64,000 nt of DNA from Tricholoma matsutake (GCA_026075535.2 AP026540.1:372001-436000), one strand, 5' to 3'. Counted from the first letter of the stretch, positions 33,641-44,281 are shown. The notes: generated from the sequence alone by a model not told the origin. A program made the numbers and translations.

Positions 33641-34708
33641 AGTCTTTCTGGATGCCGCTGACAGTAGAGGACTTTAAATTCACTACAAAAGTCATTGATG
33701 GGATAGATAGAAGAGGATTCATTGCATAGGCCATCAGCAGGACCGAAGGCGGTTCATGGGTAACAAGTGAGATATGTGCAATATGCAATCCTGATCACAC
33801 CATTCATCATCATCACTCTCTTGAACATCCTGCCTCCAGTTCTCGATGGATTACCTTCATCTCTTTTGCATTCTATGAAATACACTTCCCTAATTCTATC
33901 CCCATCCTCTGATCAATAGCTTATTGTGTCAGTGTTGAGCTATGTTCGAGTTATTGCCTTTTTTGGAACACTTGCTTCAACCTACCTCTCTAGTGTATGG
34001 CATGGCCTCTCCTGCTATCTGGATGGACTATAGCTCAAGGGAATTTCATAAGATATATTATTATGCACTATTTTATGTACCATATTGAGAAGCTGAAGCT
34101 CTGCTGGCCTTTGGTGAGTGAATATAACCTATCCTAATATATTGACTCTCCATCCCTCTTGTACAGACTCATGGACCATTCCAAGGTGTTAATTCTACTT
34201 ATAGTACCTTGGTATGCTCGTACATATTGCCAATAATGGGTCCCATGACCTGGCATTGAGTAACAAGGAGATTAGGTGAGTAGGTGTAGATCCTACTCTG
34301 TAGCTCAAAGTATTGACTATCATATAATTGACTTGTAGGCTATAAATATAGGGTAGGTGACTACCCTAACTGCTCAGAAGGAGATTTGGACAATAGGAAA
34401 TGTGCATGACCAATTATGAGCAAAGTTCTGTTCTGTTGATGGGAAACCCATGCCCCTGTGAGCCAGGACCTCAGTCCCATCTCATTAGACATACAGACCT
34501 TTTATTTAATTCACCTATAGACCTGGAAAACAAAGAAAGCGAACGCTTTTGTGCCACGGATCTCATGCAGCAAGTATTCCTCCTCCCCACCCCTAGTTCG
34601 CTTTTTTGACTATCTTATCCCATGTAGCTTTGTTGGTAGGCTCTCCCCATAGTTTGTAAGGTCTCTATTATACATTTATGATGCTCATTCATGCAGTGGG
34701 ATGAACAG
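33641..34708. other. Unassigned sequence
   Basis: No gene recognised. All open frames are short and without motifs. It forms the left flank of the chromovirus insertion. Confidence 0.4.
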
Positions 34709-34713
34709 GAGAG

Positions 34714-35139
34714 TATAAGGGCAACCTAAGCCTCTAGCAAAGGGAAATCCGAAGTTAAAATTATACTACATAATACAGGCATTGGGGGCGCACCTAGCAA
34801 AGGGAAATCCGAAGAGAAAACTCTAAGGATCCCCTTGCTGATGCCCAGTATATGTGAAGACGACAAAAATCAAATATAACCTAAAAATAGAAAAAGGCGG
34901 AGATAGGCGGATCAAGGCCGCCGAATGACATCATACCAAGGGGTATGTGTCGGAAGGGGTACTCCGCCTCTAAATATAAAAGTGTCAACATATACAAACA
35001 TGATAGCAAGGGAAAATTAGTAATAAAATCCGGAAAAATCATAGAAAATGAAGAATAGAAGGAAATGAGGTGGGGAAAAATATGGGACGAACATAAAAAA
35101 TAGGAAAAACACACAGGGCACCCCCTTAGTCCCCTTACA
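34714..35139 (-). repeat. Chromovirus 3' LTR
   Basis: 426 bp. The termini TGTAAGGG (minus-strand start) and CCCTTATA (end) form a short imperfect inverted repeat. It appears identical to the 5' LTR. The right-hand neighbour on the plus strand is the polypurine tract. Confidence 0.95.
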
Positions 35140-35153
35140 TCACCCCCTCTCTA
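35140..35153 (-). promoter_or_regulatory. Polypurine tract (second-strand primer)
   Basis: On the minus strand AGAGAGGGGGTGA lies immediately 5' of the 3' LTR and just overlaps the pol stop codon (TAG at 35151-35153). This is the expected place for the purine-rich RNA primer of plus-strand DNA synthesis. Confidence 0.75.
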
Positions 35154-37415
35154 AGATGCATCGCCCCGATGCATTCGAAATCGTATACGACCAAAGTCCG
35201 TGACTTGAATGCGACGCGGTGCAGCAGTGTGCCGTCGGTGGAATTCCTTGATTAACCGAGGGGCATTTACGTCAGACTCTTCGACCCATGAGTTCTCCTC
35301 ATACCCATAACCCTTCCAATGTACCAAATACTGGAGTTTTCCTCGACGCAAACGGCTGTCCAAGATTGACTCGACTTCATATTGGGGTTCTCCCTCGATC
35401 ACTGTAGGTGGTGGTGGTGGGTGTGAATGGCGTCCCGGGAACGGATCTGGGGGAGCTGGAAGCAATTTGACGACATGGAAGACGGGATGGAGTCTGGACA
35501 TGGAGGCTGGGAGGCGTAGACGATAGGCATGTGTTCCAACGCACTTGACAATGGGGAAAGGTCCCAAGAAGCGATGAGCGAGTTTCTTGGATGGACGTGT
35601 AGTGGAGATGTCACTGGAGTCAAGATAAACTTGATCACCAACCTTGTACTGAGGGGTTGGGGAGTGGCGCTGGTTGTAAAATCGCGCCATGTCGTCCTTC
35701 GCCTTTGCTAAGGCTGCCCTTGCCTCCTCCAAGCTATCCCTCATGCGTTCTGTGAACTCATTCACTGTCTCGATGTGTGAGGGAGTTTGGCGAGGTTCAA
35801 ATCCCATGCGTGGATGTCGTCCAGTGTCTAAGAGGAAAGGGGTCTGTTGAGTGGAAGCATGGACATGGTTGTTGTATCCGAACTCGGCCAAAGGAAGGAG
35901 ATCATCCCAATCGTCCTGGCGTTCATTGACAAAGAGGCGGATGTACTGCTCCAGTTCCTGGTTGACTCGCTCCGTCTGGCCATCAGTTTGTGGGTGATAA
36001 GCAGTTGAAGCGAGGAGTTTGATCCCCAGGAGTCGGTACAGCTCACGAGTGAACTCTGCCATGAACTGAGGGCCACGATCCAAGAGGAAGGCACCAGGAA
36101 GTCCATGTAACTTCCACACGTGGTGGAGGTAGAGTCGAGCGGCACCTAGGGCACTGACAGTGGTGTGAGTGGGGATGAAGTGAGCGCGTTTTCCCACTGA
36201 GTCAACTGTGCACATCACCGCATCAAACCCGTTTGACTCTGGCAATTCCACCACAAAGTCGACGCTGACGACATCCCAATGACTCTCTGGAACAGGAAGA
36301 GGGTGTAGCTCACCAATAGGCTTGCGATGAGGGACCTTGGTGCGTAAGCAAAGGTCACAAGTGCAACAATACTGACCAATGAGCCGTGACATTTGTGGCC
36401 ACCAATAGTTCCGTGAGGTGAGCTCCAAGGTCTTCCAGCGTCCGGGGTGGCCAGCAATCTGTGAGTCATGGTGTTGGGATATGATGCGCCGGCGAAGGTC
36501 TGGGTCATTGGGAACATAGATGCGATCCCTGAAATACAACAAGTCCTCCTTTTCAGCCCACTCTGCCGCACGTAAGGAAAGGGTCGATCCCTTCCTCAGT
36601 TCTTTAACAGCTCGGGCGACAACATCCTCATGTAAACCGCTACGGTTTGCACGACGAATGTCACGTAGAATGTCCCGCTCCTCGCCCTGGGGTACGATGC
36701 CTTCCAGTGCCCGAATGGTGAACAGGTCTGGCTGCAACAGCACAATGTTTTGGTTGTCATCGCTGCCATCCCCATGGTCTGCACGTTGGGATAGGGCATC
36801 GGTCTTCCCCATGCTGCGACCCGGACGGTGGTGCAAGGAGAAGTCGAATCTAGATAGATACAGGGACCAACGAGCTTGACGACGGTTCAATTTCTTGGCC
36901 GTCATGAAGTACTCGAGGTTCTTGTGATCCGTCCAAATTTCCACCTTGTGTTGGGCACCCTCGAGGAAGTGTTGCCACTCCTCAAGCACATGCATTATCG
37001 CCAACATCTCCTTGTCATGGATCTCGTAGTTTCTCTCTACAGCACTAAGGCTTTTGGAGTAGAACGCAACAGGATGCCACTTCTGGTCCTCCGGAGACTG
37101 CTGAGACAACACAGCGCCCGTCGCAAAGTCAGAACTGTCGGCTTCTACATGAAAAGGACGCGAATCGTCAGCAAAGGTAAGGATCGGAGCGGAAGTGACC
37201 ATCTCCTTAAGCTTTTCGAACGCCTCCTGTTGTGCATTATCCCACCTCCATGCCTCCTTTCCTGTCAAGTCGAACAGCGGTCGTGCATGATGTGGGAAAT
37301 CCTTGATAAAACACCGATAAAAATTGATGAAGCCCAGGAAAGACTGCACCTCCTTCTTGTTCGTGGGCATAGGCCAAGCTGTGACCCCATTTACCTTGAT
37401 AGGATCCATCTCCAC
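35151..37415 (-). CDS. pol: Chromovirus pol, downstream frame: RNase H, integrase, chromodomain
   Basis: 754 codons from the internal Met at 37415; the frame really continues from RT upstream. RNase H: HVEADSSDFATGAVL (about 89-103), YEIHDKEMLAI (130-140) and IWTDHKNLEYF (160-170). Integrase: zinc-binding HHDSQIAGH and CTCDLC (315-356), then the catalytic core with D386 (SVDFVV), D446 (LLDRGPQF) and E482 (YHPQTDGQTERVNQE). The GPY-like region (HRFLGPFPIV, 613-623) and the chromodomain (YEVESILDSRLRRGKLQYLV to SWVEESD, 679-715) follow. All expected catalytic residues are present and no stop interrupts it. It is separated from the RT frame by the frameshift at about 37490-37503, so it would not be made as part of one polyprotein unless the ribosome shifts. 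Confidence 0.92.
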   Translation of the reverse strand: MEMDPIKVNGVTAWPMPTNKKEVQSFLGFINFYRCFIKDFPHHARPLFDLTGKEAWRWDNAQQEAFEKLKEMVTSAPILTFADDSRPFHVEADSSDFATGAVLSQQSPEDQKWHPVAFYSKSLSAVERNYEIHDKEMLAIMHVLEEWQHFLEGAQHKVEIWTDHKNLEYFMTAKKLNRRQARWSLYLSRFDFSLHHRPGRSMGKTDALSQRADHGDGSDDNQNIVLLQPDLFTIRALEGIVPQGEERDILRDIRRANRSGLHEDVVARAVKELRKGSTLSLRAAEWAEKEDLLYFRDRIYVPNDPDLRRRIISQHHDSQIAGHPGRWKTLELTSRNYWWPQMSRLIGQYCCTCDLCLRTKVPHRKPIGELHPLPVPESHWDVVSVDFVVELPESNGFDAVMCTVDSVGKRAHFIPTHTTVSALGAARLYLHHVWKLHGLPGAFLLDRGPQFMAEFTRELYRLLGIKLLASTAYHPQTDGQTERVNQELEQYIRLFVNERQDDWDDLLPLAEFGYNNHVHASTQQTPFLLDTGRHPRMGFEPRQTPSHIETVNEFTERMRDSLEEARAALAKAKDDMARFYNQRHSPTPQYKVGDQVYLDSSDISTTRPSKKLAHRFLGPFPIVKCVGTHAYRLRLPASMSRLHPVFHVVKLLPAPPDPFPGRHSHPPPPPTVIEGEPQYEVESILDSRLRRGKLQYLVHWKGYGYEENSWVEESDVNAPRLIKEFHRRHTAAPRRIQVTDFGRIRFRMHRGDAS

Positions 37416-39042
37416 TTGACCCTCCGAGATAATCAGGCCGAGGTACTCGATCTTGGTCCTTTCGAACTTGCATTTGTCCTGACGAAGGTAGAGTAAGTCG
37501 CTCTAGGACGAGGCGCGTGATGCGACGGTGCTCTTCAACCGTGCGAGTGAAGATGAGGATGTCGTCGAGATAGATGCAGACAACGCCTTCGAGGATGAGG
37601 TCATGGAAGATGTCGTTCATCATGGTCTGAAAGGTGGCAGGGCTATTAGTAAGGCCAAAGAACATGACAAGCGGTTCAAAAAGACCACGGTTGGTACGAA
37701 AGGCTGCCTTCCACTCATCTCCCTCCTTTATCCTCACATTATTATAGCCCCAACGGACATCGAGCTTGGTGAAGTATCGGGCTCCACGGAGCTGGTTTAC
37801 GAGTTCGGAGATGAGGGGTAGTGGGTAGCGATTTTTGACCGTGATGTTGTTGAGTCTTCTGTAGTCTTGAACCGGTCGAAGTGAGCCATCCTTCTTCTTG
37901 ACAAAGAAAAAGGGAGAGGCCATGGGTGACTTCGATGGTCGAATACGTCCAGAGGCCAGGTGCTCGTCGATGAACTGGTCAAGCTGCCGTTGTTCCTCCG
38001 GAGAGAGAGGATAGACCTTGCAGGATGAAGGGGTTGCGCCGGGGGTGAGTTCGATTGCGTGATCCCATGGCTTACGCGCAGGAAGAGAGTCGAATGACTC
38101 CTTGGAGAACACGTCTTCAAACTCATGGAGATGAGGGAGTAAGGAGTTAGTAGAGGATTTAGCAGCGTTGTTTTTGTGGAAGGCCTCGGCGAGGCGTTGG
38201 GATATGTTCGATGTGGCACACACCTCATGCGACGAGCGAATCGCAGTGTAGAAGATCCGATCACCCTCCTCCACTTCCTCTGGGTCCTCATCATCATCAT
38301 CCGAGTCCGGCATTAGATCAGGAACCCCTTCCAATTCCACTTCAGGTATAGGCAGGGGTCCAGCACGACACTTCTGAGTTCGTCGTATTGCCGCCTTCTG
38401 TCCACGACGTTCTTGCCTGGCTTCTGTGAAACACGTCCGACAGCGGGATGGACATCGGCTCATGGTAACCTCCCCGGTGCACCAGTCGACCTCTGGGTTA
38501 TGGTCTCGAAGCCATGGATATCCCAAAATCGCCTTTTGCTTTCCTAATTGAGTGACAGCAAAAAGGGCACGCTCACTATGATCTTTGTAACGGAGAACCA
38601 GGTCTGCAACCTCTCGGATGGCACCAGCTTCATTTGGGGATCCATCCACGTTATATACAGGTATCGGACGTGAGAGTGAGCGAGTATTTAGACGATGTTG
38701 TTGTACCAGATGGGAATCGATGAAGAGACCAGTCGCACCAGAGTCCAGGAGCGCAGAAACACCGAGTATCTGTCCAGTGTCGGTCGTCTGCAGTTCGATG
38801 GCTAGGTTTAAGGAATGTGCAGAGGGAGTGGATGCCACAATATACTTGCGTGGTAGTTTACGCTCCCATGATTTAATTTTGGGACGTGGAGTAGAAGGAG
38901 AGATGGGGAGAGCAGGTACATCTTTAGCCAACTTCGAAGGGTCAGAGAGGGGAGCAGTCACAGAAATGGATTCATTCTCCAGGGATTCAACTGACAAGAC
39001 TTCAAAGCGGTTATGGACAGGCAGTGAGGGCGTACGATTCAC
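37416..39042 (-). CDS. pol: Chromovirus pol, upstream frame: protease and reverse transcriptase
   Basis: The frame starts at a GTG (39042) overlapping the gag stop as GTGA. It carries the aspartic protease motif LLDSGATGLFID (98-109), then RT blocks: WDHAIELTPGA, FFVKKKDGSLRPVQDYRRLN, NRYPLPLISELVNQLRGARY, FTKLDVRWGYNNVRI, and the catalytic YLDD in VCIYLDDILIFTR (about 489-492). After LVLERL (about 37505) the frame goes wrong; true RT sequence continues one frame away. Compared with related elements about 11 nt seem missing between LER and LLYLR. Coding continues out of frame to 37237. Everything upstream is intact, so the lesion is single and recent. Confidence 0.88.
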
Positions 39043-40157
39043 TCGCTGCGAATAGGAAAATCCTGCTCCTCTACAACTTCCAGCTTAACCTCCTCTGCAA
39101 CTTGATCCTTCGCTTCCTCAACATCTACAAGTGCCAACAGATCTTGCAGGAGTTCGTCTCGTCCCTTGGGGGTGAGCATGCAGATATCCTGACGATGGGG
39201 ACATGCTCCAGCCCTGTGTCCAGGTTCCCCACAACGGTAGCAGAGATCCAACTTACGTGCACGGCTGCGGGCTGCATCAACATCCATTGGTACTGGGATA
39301 TTGACAGCTGGTGTGGGAGTTTGACGAGCAGGAATGGGGTTAGGGTGGGGGAGGCTTCGATTGAAGGTGTAGGGTGTATGAGTGGTAGTTGGAGCACGGA
39401 ATGCAGCATTAAACGCCGCATTTGTGAGTCGGTTCTCGTCACAGAGTGAAGCAGCTTCATACCAAGCAAGGATATCATCGTCCGCTGGGCGCCCTTCCAA
39501 CATCTGTGCAATCTGGTCCTGAATTTCTCGGTTGAGCCCCCGTCGGAACTTCACCACCACTGGTAACCCACTCCCATACCCTGCCATGTCCACCAAATCC
39601 TTGAACTCATCGATATAGTCGTCCACGGATCGACGTCCCTGGTGGTAAGTGGATGACTCAAGTCGTGTCACTGCTCGGTGGCGTTCATTGAGGGGGCAGA
39701 AGTGGCGTACGAACTCAGCTCGAAAGTCACCCCAAGTGGAGAAAGGTAGAGAACCGAGTTCTTTAGTTTGACGTAGGATACGGTCCACATAGAGATAGGC
39801 GCGTTCAGATTTCATGTATGTGAAGGCCCAATAAATTTTTGCAGCCTCATCGACGAATTGATGCGACTGGAGACTAATGTATAACTCACAGGAATTAAGG
39901 AATGCACGTCCCTGCGCACGTGCACCATTAAATTCGGCGGGGGGGGACGGTTTGATCTGGGCACGTTCCTTAGTGGACACGTTTGGCAAAACATCGTTGT
40001 TGGGTGCGCTTGGAGTCGTGAAGGGGGAACTATTAGTCGTAGGGTTAGCCTGGAGGGTCCTAACGAAGTTTTCAATCGTAGATTTAAGCGAGTCGATTTG
40101 CGCGCGCATTCCGGAAACGTCGCTTTCAAGCGCGTCGAAGCGTTCTGATGCGTCCAT
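39039..40157 (-). CDS. gag: Chromovirus gag
   Basis: 372 codons from ATG at 40157; the upstream frame is open back to a TAA near 40303 but has no earlier ATG. An N-terminal coiled-coil-like segment (SERFDALESDVSGMRAQIDS) leads into the retrotransposon Gag core (FNGARAQGRAFLNSCELYI, then FSTWGDFRAEFVRHFCPLNE). A CCHC zinc knuckle C-YR-C-GEPG-H-RAGA-C at about residues 304-317 binds element RNA. The stop TGA (39041-39039) overlaps the GTG that opens pol, and pol lies in the -1 frame. The -1 frame is open for about 45 nt upstream, but I see no canonical slippery heptamer. Confidence 0.93.
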   Translation of the reverse strand: MDASERFDALESDVSGMRAQIDSLKSTIENFVRTLQANPTTNSSPFTTPSAPNNDVLPNVSTKERAQIKPSPPAEFNGARAQGRAFLNSCELYISLQSHQFVDEAAKIYWAFTYMKSERAYLYVDRILRQTKELGSLPFSTWGDFRAEFVRHFCPLNERHRAVTRLESSTYHQGRRSVDDYIDEFKDLVDMAGYGSGLPVVVKFRRGLNREIQDQIAQMLEGRPADDDILAWYEAASLCDENRLTNAAFNAAFRAPTTTHTPYTFNRSLPHPNPIPARQTPTPAVNIPVPMDVDAARSRARKLDLCYRCGEPGHRAGACPHRQDICMLTPKGRDELLQDLLALVDVEEAKDQVAEEVKLEVVEEQDFPIRSE

Positions 40158-40323
40158 GTCGCTAGGGAGCGCGTTTGGCGAAAATGGCGGCGCAATAAAG
40201 GCGAGAGTATCTGGAACGGTGTGTAGGGACTCTGTGGAGCTTTGGGAAGCGTCGTCCAGTCCGTACCTGCCTATTTTGGGCAGCGCGTTCGCGATTTTCG
40301 GGCCTTAGGGGAGAGTTTTCTAC

Positions 40324-40749
40324 TATAAGGGCAACCTAAGCCTCTAGCAAAGGGAAATCCGAAGTTAAAATTATACTACATAATACAGGCATTGGGGGCG
40401 CACCTAGCAAAGGGAAATCCGAAGAGAAAACTCTAAGGATCCCCTTGCTGATGCCCAGTATATGTGAAGACGACAAAAATCAAATATAACCTAAAAATAG
40501 AAAAAGGCGGAGATAGGCGGATCAAGGCCGCCGAATGACATCATACCAAGGGGTATGTGTCGGAAGGGGTACTCCGCCTCTAAATATAAAAGTGTCAACA
40601 TATACAAACATGATAGCAAGGGAAAATTAGTAATAAAATCCGGAAAAATCATAGAAAATGAAGAATAGAAGGAAATGAGGTGGGGAAAAATATGGGACGA
40701 ACATAAAAAATAGGAAAAACACACAGGGCACCCCCTTAGTCCCCTTACA
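40324..40749 (-). repeat. Chromovirus 5' LTR
   Basis: 426 bp, no difference found from 34714-35139. It should contain the promoter of the element. The adjoining GAGAG (40750-40754) is the target duplication. Confidence 0.95.
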
Positions 40750-40754
40750 GAGAG

Positions 40755-41252
40755 CTGGTGAGTCACCATCTCTGATATCACACTAACACATAATTTGACA
40801 TCCACCCACTGGCCCCCTAGTCTCTATACTTGGTATACCACTCTATATGGTACCCTTACACCCTTTTGGATGTACAACTTTGGTCCTGATTCACATGCCA
40901 GCTCAGCAGTGGGTACCCTCTCCTCCTCCCCTACATTTTCGCTTTTTTCCCACTGTAGTCACTGCCTTATGGGCTAGAGCACTTATCCCTATCATGTACA
41001 TAGACCTTGACATGATTTTATTCACCTGGATATCAAGGGAGAGCCTCATGCATAAGTACAACAATCTCTCATTCTCACTTCAAGAAGGTAGTGCTCTAGC
41101 AGGCTTATCAGGGCAGGTAAAGCAGAAAGGATGGCAGGTAGTCATTCTATGTACACATGTAGTTAATGTAAGCAAAAGAAACCAAGGGAAACAGAGCAGA
41201 ATGAGGGAAATAGTGAGCTCACTGTCAGAGACAGTGAGCACAATGTTAGCCG
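40755..41252. other. Unassigned sequence between two LTR elements
   Basis: No gene seen. It is flanked on the left by the chromovirus and on the right by the older gypsy element. Confidence 0.4.
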
Positions 41253-41256
41253 ATGT

Positions 41257-42432
41257 TGATGATGCTCAACCCAGGAAAACCACCAGAACTGCTGATGAGG
41301 CAATTGATGATGTTTGCGATGAGTCAGAGGAGGGTTGCGAGACGTTCTGAAAGTTCGTGGTCAAACCTCTGAGAAGATTACTAGTTAACCCTAGTTGTGA
41401 AGGTAGTGTTATGAGAGATGAAGGCGTTGGTCATGGTCCAATCAAGTATCGATCGATATTGAGGGCAATCAACGAGATCGACAGCAATCAAGTTTTATCG
41501 TCGATGGTCGATACGTGAATTATGGGGACCTTTCGATAGGTCGATGGTATACGAAGGGTGCGGCAAACTGCTATGAAGTGTTGGAAGGGTTGCTAGAACT
41601 AATGACAAGAGGATCAAGGGAGGATCAAGGATGCGACAATTGCAGAGGTTTCTTGTCAATCGAGAAAACCCACAGAGACTTAGATTGTTTTAGAAAGTTG
41701 ATCGGATGCTTAGAACTGTATATGAGACGATATATGAAGACAATTTCTTGTTATTTTCAAGTAGATACTACAGAGTTTTATATGTTTTAAAGAAACTTCC
41801 TAAAATGGAATGAGAAACATGTGTAGAACATGAGGCAAAAGATATGAGTTAAGGCACAAGGCCATAAAGGAGACTGGAATCTGAACAAGAAAGATATATA
41901 TATCATATGATGAAAGAGTAATAAAGGGAAAGAACTAAAAGAGACTGTCCTTTGTGTATAAACTGTGCTAAGTCTTGCAATAATGTGTCCAGCGGGTTCT
42001 GTGCGCGATAGGGACTTGGAATGAAGCTGACCTATGATCAGCAGGTTTGAACACGAGTTGGAATATGTCCTAGTGCATGGTCTTCCACCATTTAGATAAC
42101 AAAGGTGGTGCCCGATGTCGCTCGTAGTTTCTCGATATCGATTGATGACGCTCGACACTGGTCGATCGTGGTTGTGGCTTGTTCGAAGTTGGTTGGGGAT
42201 GTTTGGTGGTCATGTAGGGGAATCTTAGGGACTTTCAGGGTAGTCCTAAGGTTGTGCAATGTGGTCTTTTGATACTATTGATGTCGCTGGTGATGTTTTG
42301 ATGTGGTCAATATGATATCATGATCGATAGAGTGTGTTGCGCTGCATCTGGGACATTGTAGGAGTTAGCCAATGTGATTAGAATGATGCTAAAGTGTTGA
42401 ATTGGTCCTTGAGCCGAGAAGATGACCTATCA
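41257..42432 (-). repeat. Gypsy 3' LTR (left copy)
   Basis: 1176 bp, TGATGATGCTCAACCC to CCTATCA on the plus strand, the direct repeat of 49534-50719. The differences are dominated by C/T and G/A changes at former CpGs. An open frame at 41515-41790 has a counterpart in the other LTR (49792-50067) only because the LTRs are repeats. Confidence 0.88.
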
Positions 42433-42445
42433 TCCTCCCCCTTAC
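42433..42445 (-). promoter_or_regulatory. Polypurine tract of the old gypsy element
   Basis: On the minus strand GTAAGGGGGAGGA directly precedes the LTR start TGATAGG. The related copy at 56065-56076 has the same purine tract and the same upstream TTTCAGTAAGGGGG. Confidence 0.7.
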
Positions 42446-42581
42446 TGAAATTCTGACCGTCCCGGTCAGTCGAGCCGAAGTAACTGGGTCATGTGACATT
42501 GTTGATTGTTGATTTAAGATGCATCGTGGTTTGAACCTTTCTCTTTCCATTCGATCTCTTTCATCCACCTCCTCGACAAAC

Positions 42582-43958
42582 ATGTCCATCCTCGCCAAAC
42601 TCGTTCTTCCCATCCTCGATCACGCGAAATTGATGCCCGAGGCTGGCAAAGCCAAAGACCTCGACTTCGAGGTATGGGGTCGCGCTTTTTGTGAGAAAAT
42701 GGTATGTCATTTTGTTTTCTTTGTTTATCTGCTTTCTAATCTCGTTTGATAGGCTGAATACAATGACCTGATCAGGTCGTTCGACAAGGCACACGACAAA
42801 CGTGTGCAGGCGACGTTGGACGAGGCCATCGGGCTGTTCGCGCCATTCACTCGTGAGGGCTGGCTGTCTTGGGGGGGGAAGTATCTGTTTAAGGAGTATT
42901 CGAGGACAATCGAGGAAGAGAGGAAGAGAGAGGAGGAGAGGGAGGCTCGGCAGGTGGCCATCAAGGCAAAGGCAAAGAGGATCAAGGAACGACAAGACGC
43001 ACTGGTCGAGGCGCGTTGAGCTTTCTTGGCCGAAGTCCGGGCCAAAACCGTCTCGAAGGACGAATTCCATGATCGTACGGCTGCACTCGAGCTTCTGCGC
43101 CTCTCGATCGATCGGGACAAAGCTGCGGAGGAAGAAACTTCGGTCAATGACCTACCGGTCATCAAGCAAATCATCGAAAAGAGGAAGGCTGACAAGATGG
43201 ACAAGGAGGACGAGGAGGGCGAAGACGAACTCGATGAGGAACCCATGGTCGCAAAGTGGGTGCGATTGGAGGAGGGCAATCTCATCCTCTTCCATGGGCC
43301 ACTAAGTTGTTGTTCTTTCATCGATATCGTTAAGACTAATTATGCTTTCGATATTGCTCTAGTGTGATCGTTGCGCCAGACTGAAGACAACTCAGGAGTG
43401 TATCGTCGAGGAGGGCGCCCCAAAGTGCAAGTGATGCACTCAAGGGCTACAGGGGTGCTACTGGGAGGGAGTGTCGAGGAGAGGACTCTGATGGGGTGAG
43501 TCAAGGAAAACGCCGAGCTCGAAGCGAGCTACAAAGGGTACTGCAGAGTCGACGGAGGTGTCGACTCTGAGACGTAGTAAGTGAAATTGTTTGTTAATAA
43601 TTATGATCGCTAAATATGTATGATCACTTAGTGATATGCATCCGGGCTATCCAGCCCATCCAAAATGCAGAGGCCGGTCGATGATCACCCGAAACGAATG
43701 ACGAAGGCGAAGCCAAAGATGGCTGAGAAGGAGAAGGGGAAGGGGAAGGGGAAAGGCAAAGCACGTGAAGTTGAACCCGAGGTCACGGGTATGGTCGAGG
43801 GGGCATTGATGGCGGTGGAGGACAAGATGACGCAGTCGGATGCATCAAGACTCCATCATTGATATCTCACAGAAGTGCTGGTGCGGAAGAAATTGGAAGT
43901 GGAAGTCTTGATGGAAGAGATCGAGGTGTTAGAGAGGAAATGGGAGGAGTCCCAGTAG
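42582..43958 (+). pseudogene. Antisense zinc-cluster-like gene of the gypsy family, copy 1
   Basis: Lies on the strand opposite to pol, starting 150 bp inside the 3' LTR. Exon 1 (42582-42701, 120 nt) encodes MSILAKLVLPILDHAK to DLDFEVWGRAFCEKM. Intron 42702-42752 (51 nt, GTATGT...GATAG) has a clear branch-like TTCTAAT. Exon 2 continues AEYNDLIRSFDKAHDKRVQ into a Lys/Glu/Arg-rich coiled coil. After a probable second intron (43303-43363, donor mutated) come Cys repeats, CDRCARLKTTQEC, PKCK, C and GCYWEGVS, that look like a small zinc cluster. The C-terminal part is Lys-rich, KGKGKGKGKAR, ending LEVEVLMEEIEVLERKWEES. It has TGA at 43017-43019 and two more near the Cys cluster. Function unknown; possibly nucleic-acid binding. 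Confidence 0.65.
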
Positions 43959-44281
43959 GATTTTTGTTTTATTGTTTTAATGTTATTGTTTTTCTTGTGT
44001 CTGAATGAGATAAATTTGAAATGAGAAATATCGCATGCGATCGAAGCCAGGAAATGTAAGATATATGCAAAGAAACATAGGAAAGAGAGAAAAAGAAAGT
44101 AAGATGGACGATTCATCAAAACGAGACATAGGGGAAAGGCTCAGAACTCCTTCATAGCCGAAACACCCCGTCGAGCATGCGCAAACACGTTTCGAACAAT
44201 ATCGTGACTTGTAATAGTACACTGTTATAAAATCGAGAGTTTGTTTCAATATCACAAGTAGAAAAAGAAAAGAAAAATGGT

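Larger units (their letters stand above)
34714..40749 (-). mobile_element. Full-length Ty3/Gypsy chromovirus, recent insertion
   Basis: A 6036-bp element read on the minus strand: 5' LTR 40324-40749, gag 39039-40157, pol 35151-39042 with one frameshift, polypurine tract and 3' LTR 34714-35139. I read the two 426-bp LTRs side by side and found no difference. The flanks carry the 5-bp duplication GAGAG (34709-34713 and 40750-40754). The domain order PR-RT-RNase H-IN-chromodomain places it in the chromoviruses. The leader between LTR and gag is 166 nt; I found no clear tRNA-complementary primer site next to the LTR. Solo LTRs of the family lie at 2104 and 31092. Confidence 0.95.

Noticed and set aside
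36520..40308. Plus-strand open frames of 119-206 codons across the chromovirus
   Set aside because: They are antisense shadows of the intact gag and pol frames in a stop-poor, CpG-rich sequence; no intron or motif, unlike the true antisense gene of the other family.
43303..43363. Confident second intron in the antisense gene
   Set aside because: The acceptor and branch site look right, but the donor position reads CTAAGT, so I kept it as probable only.
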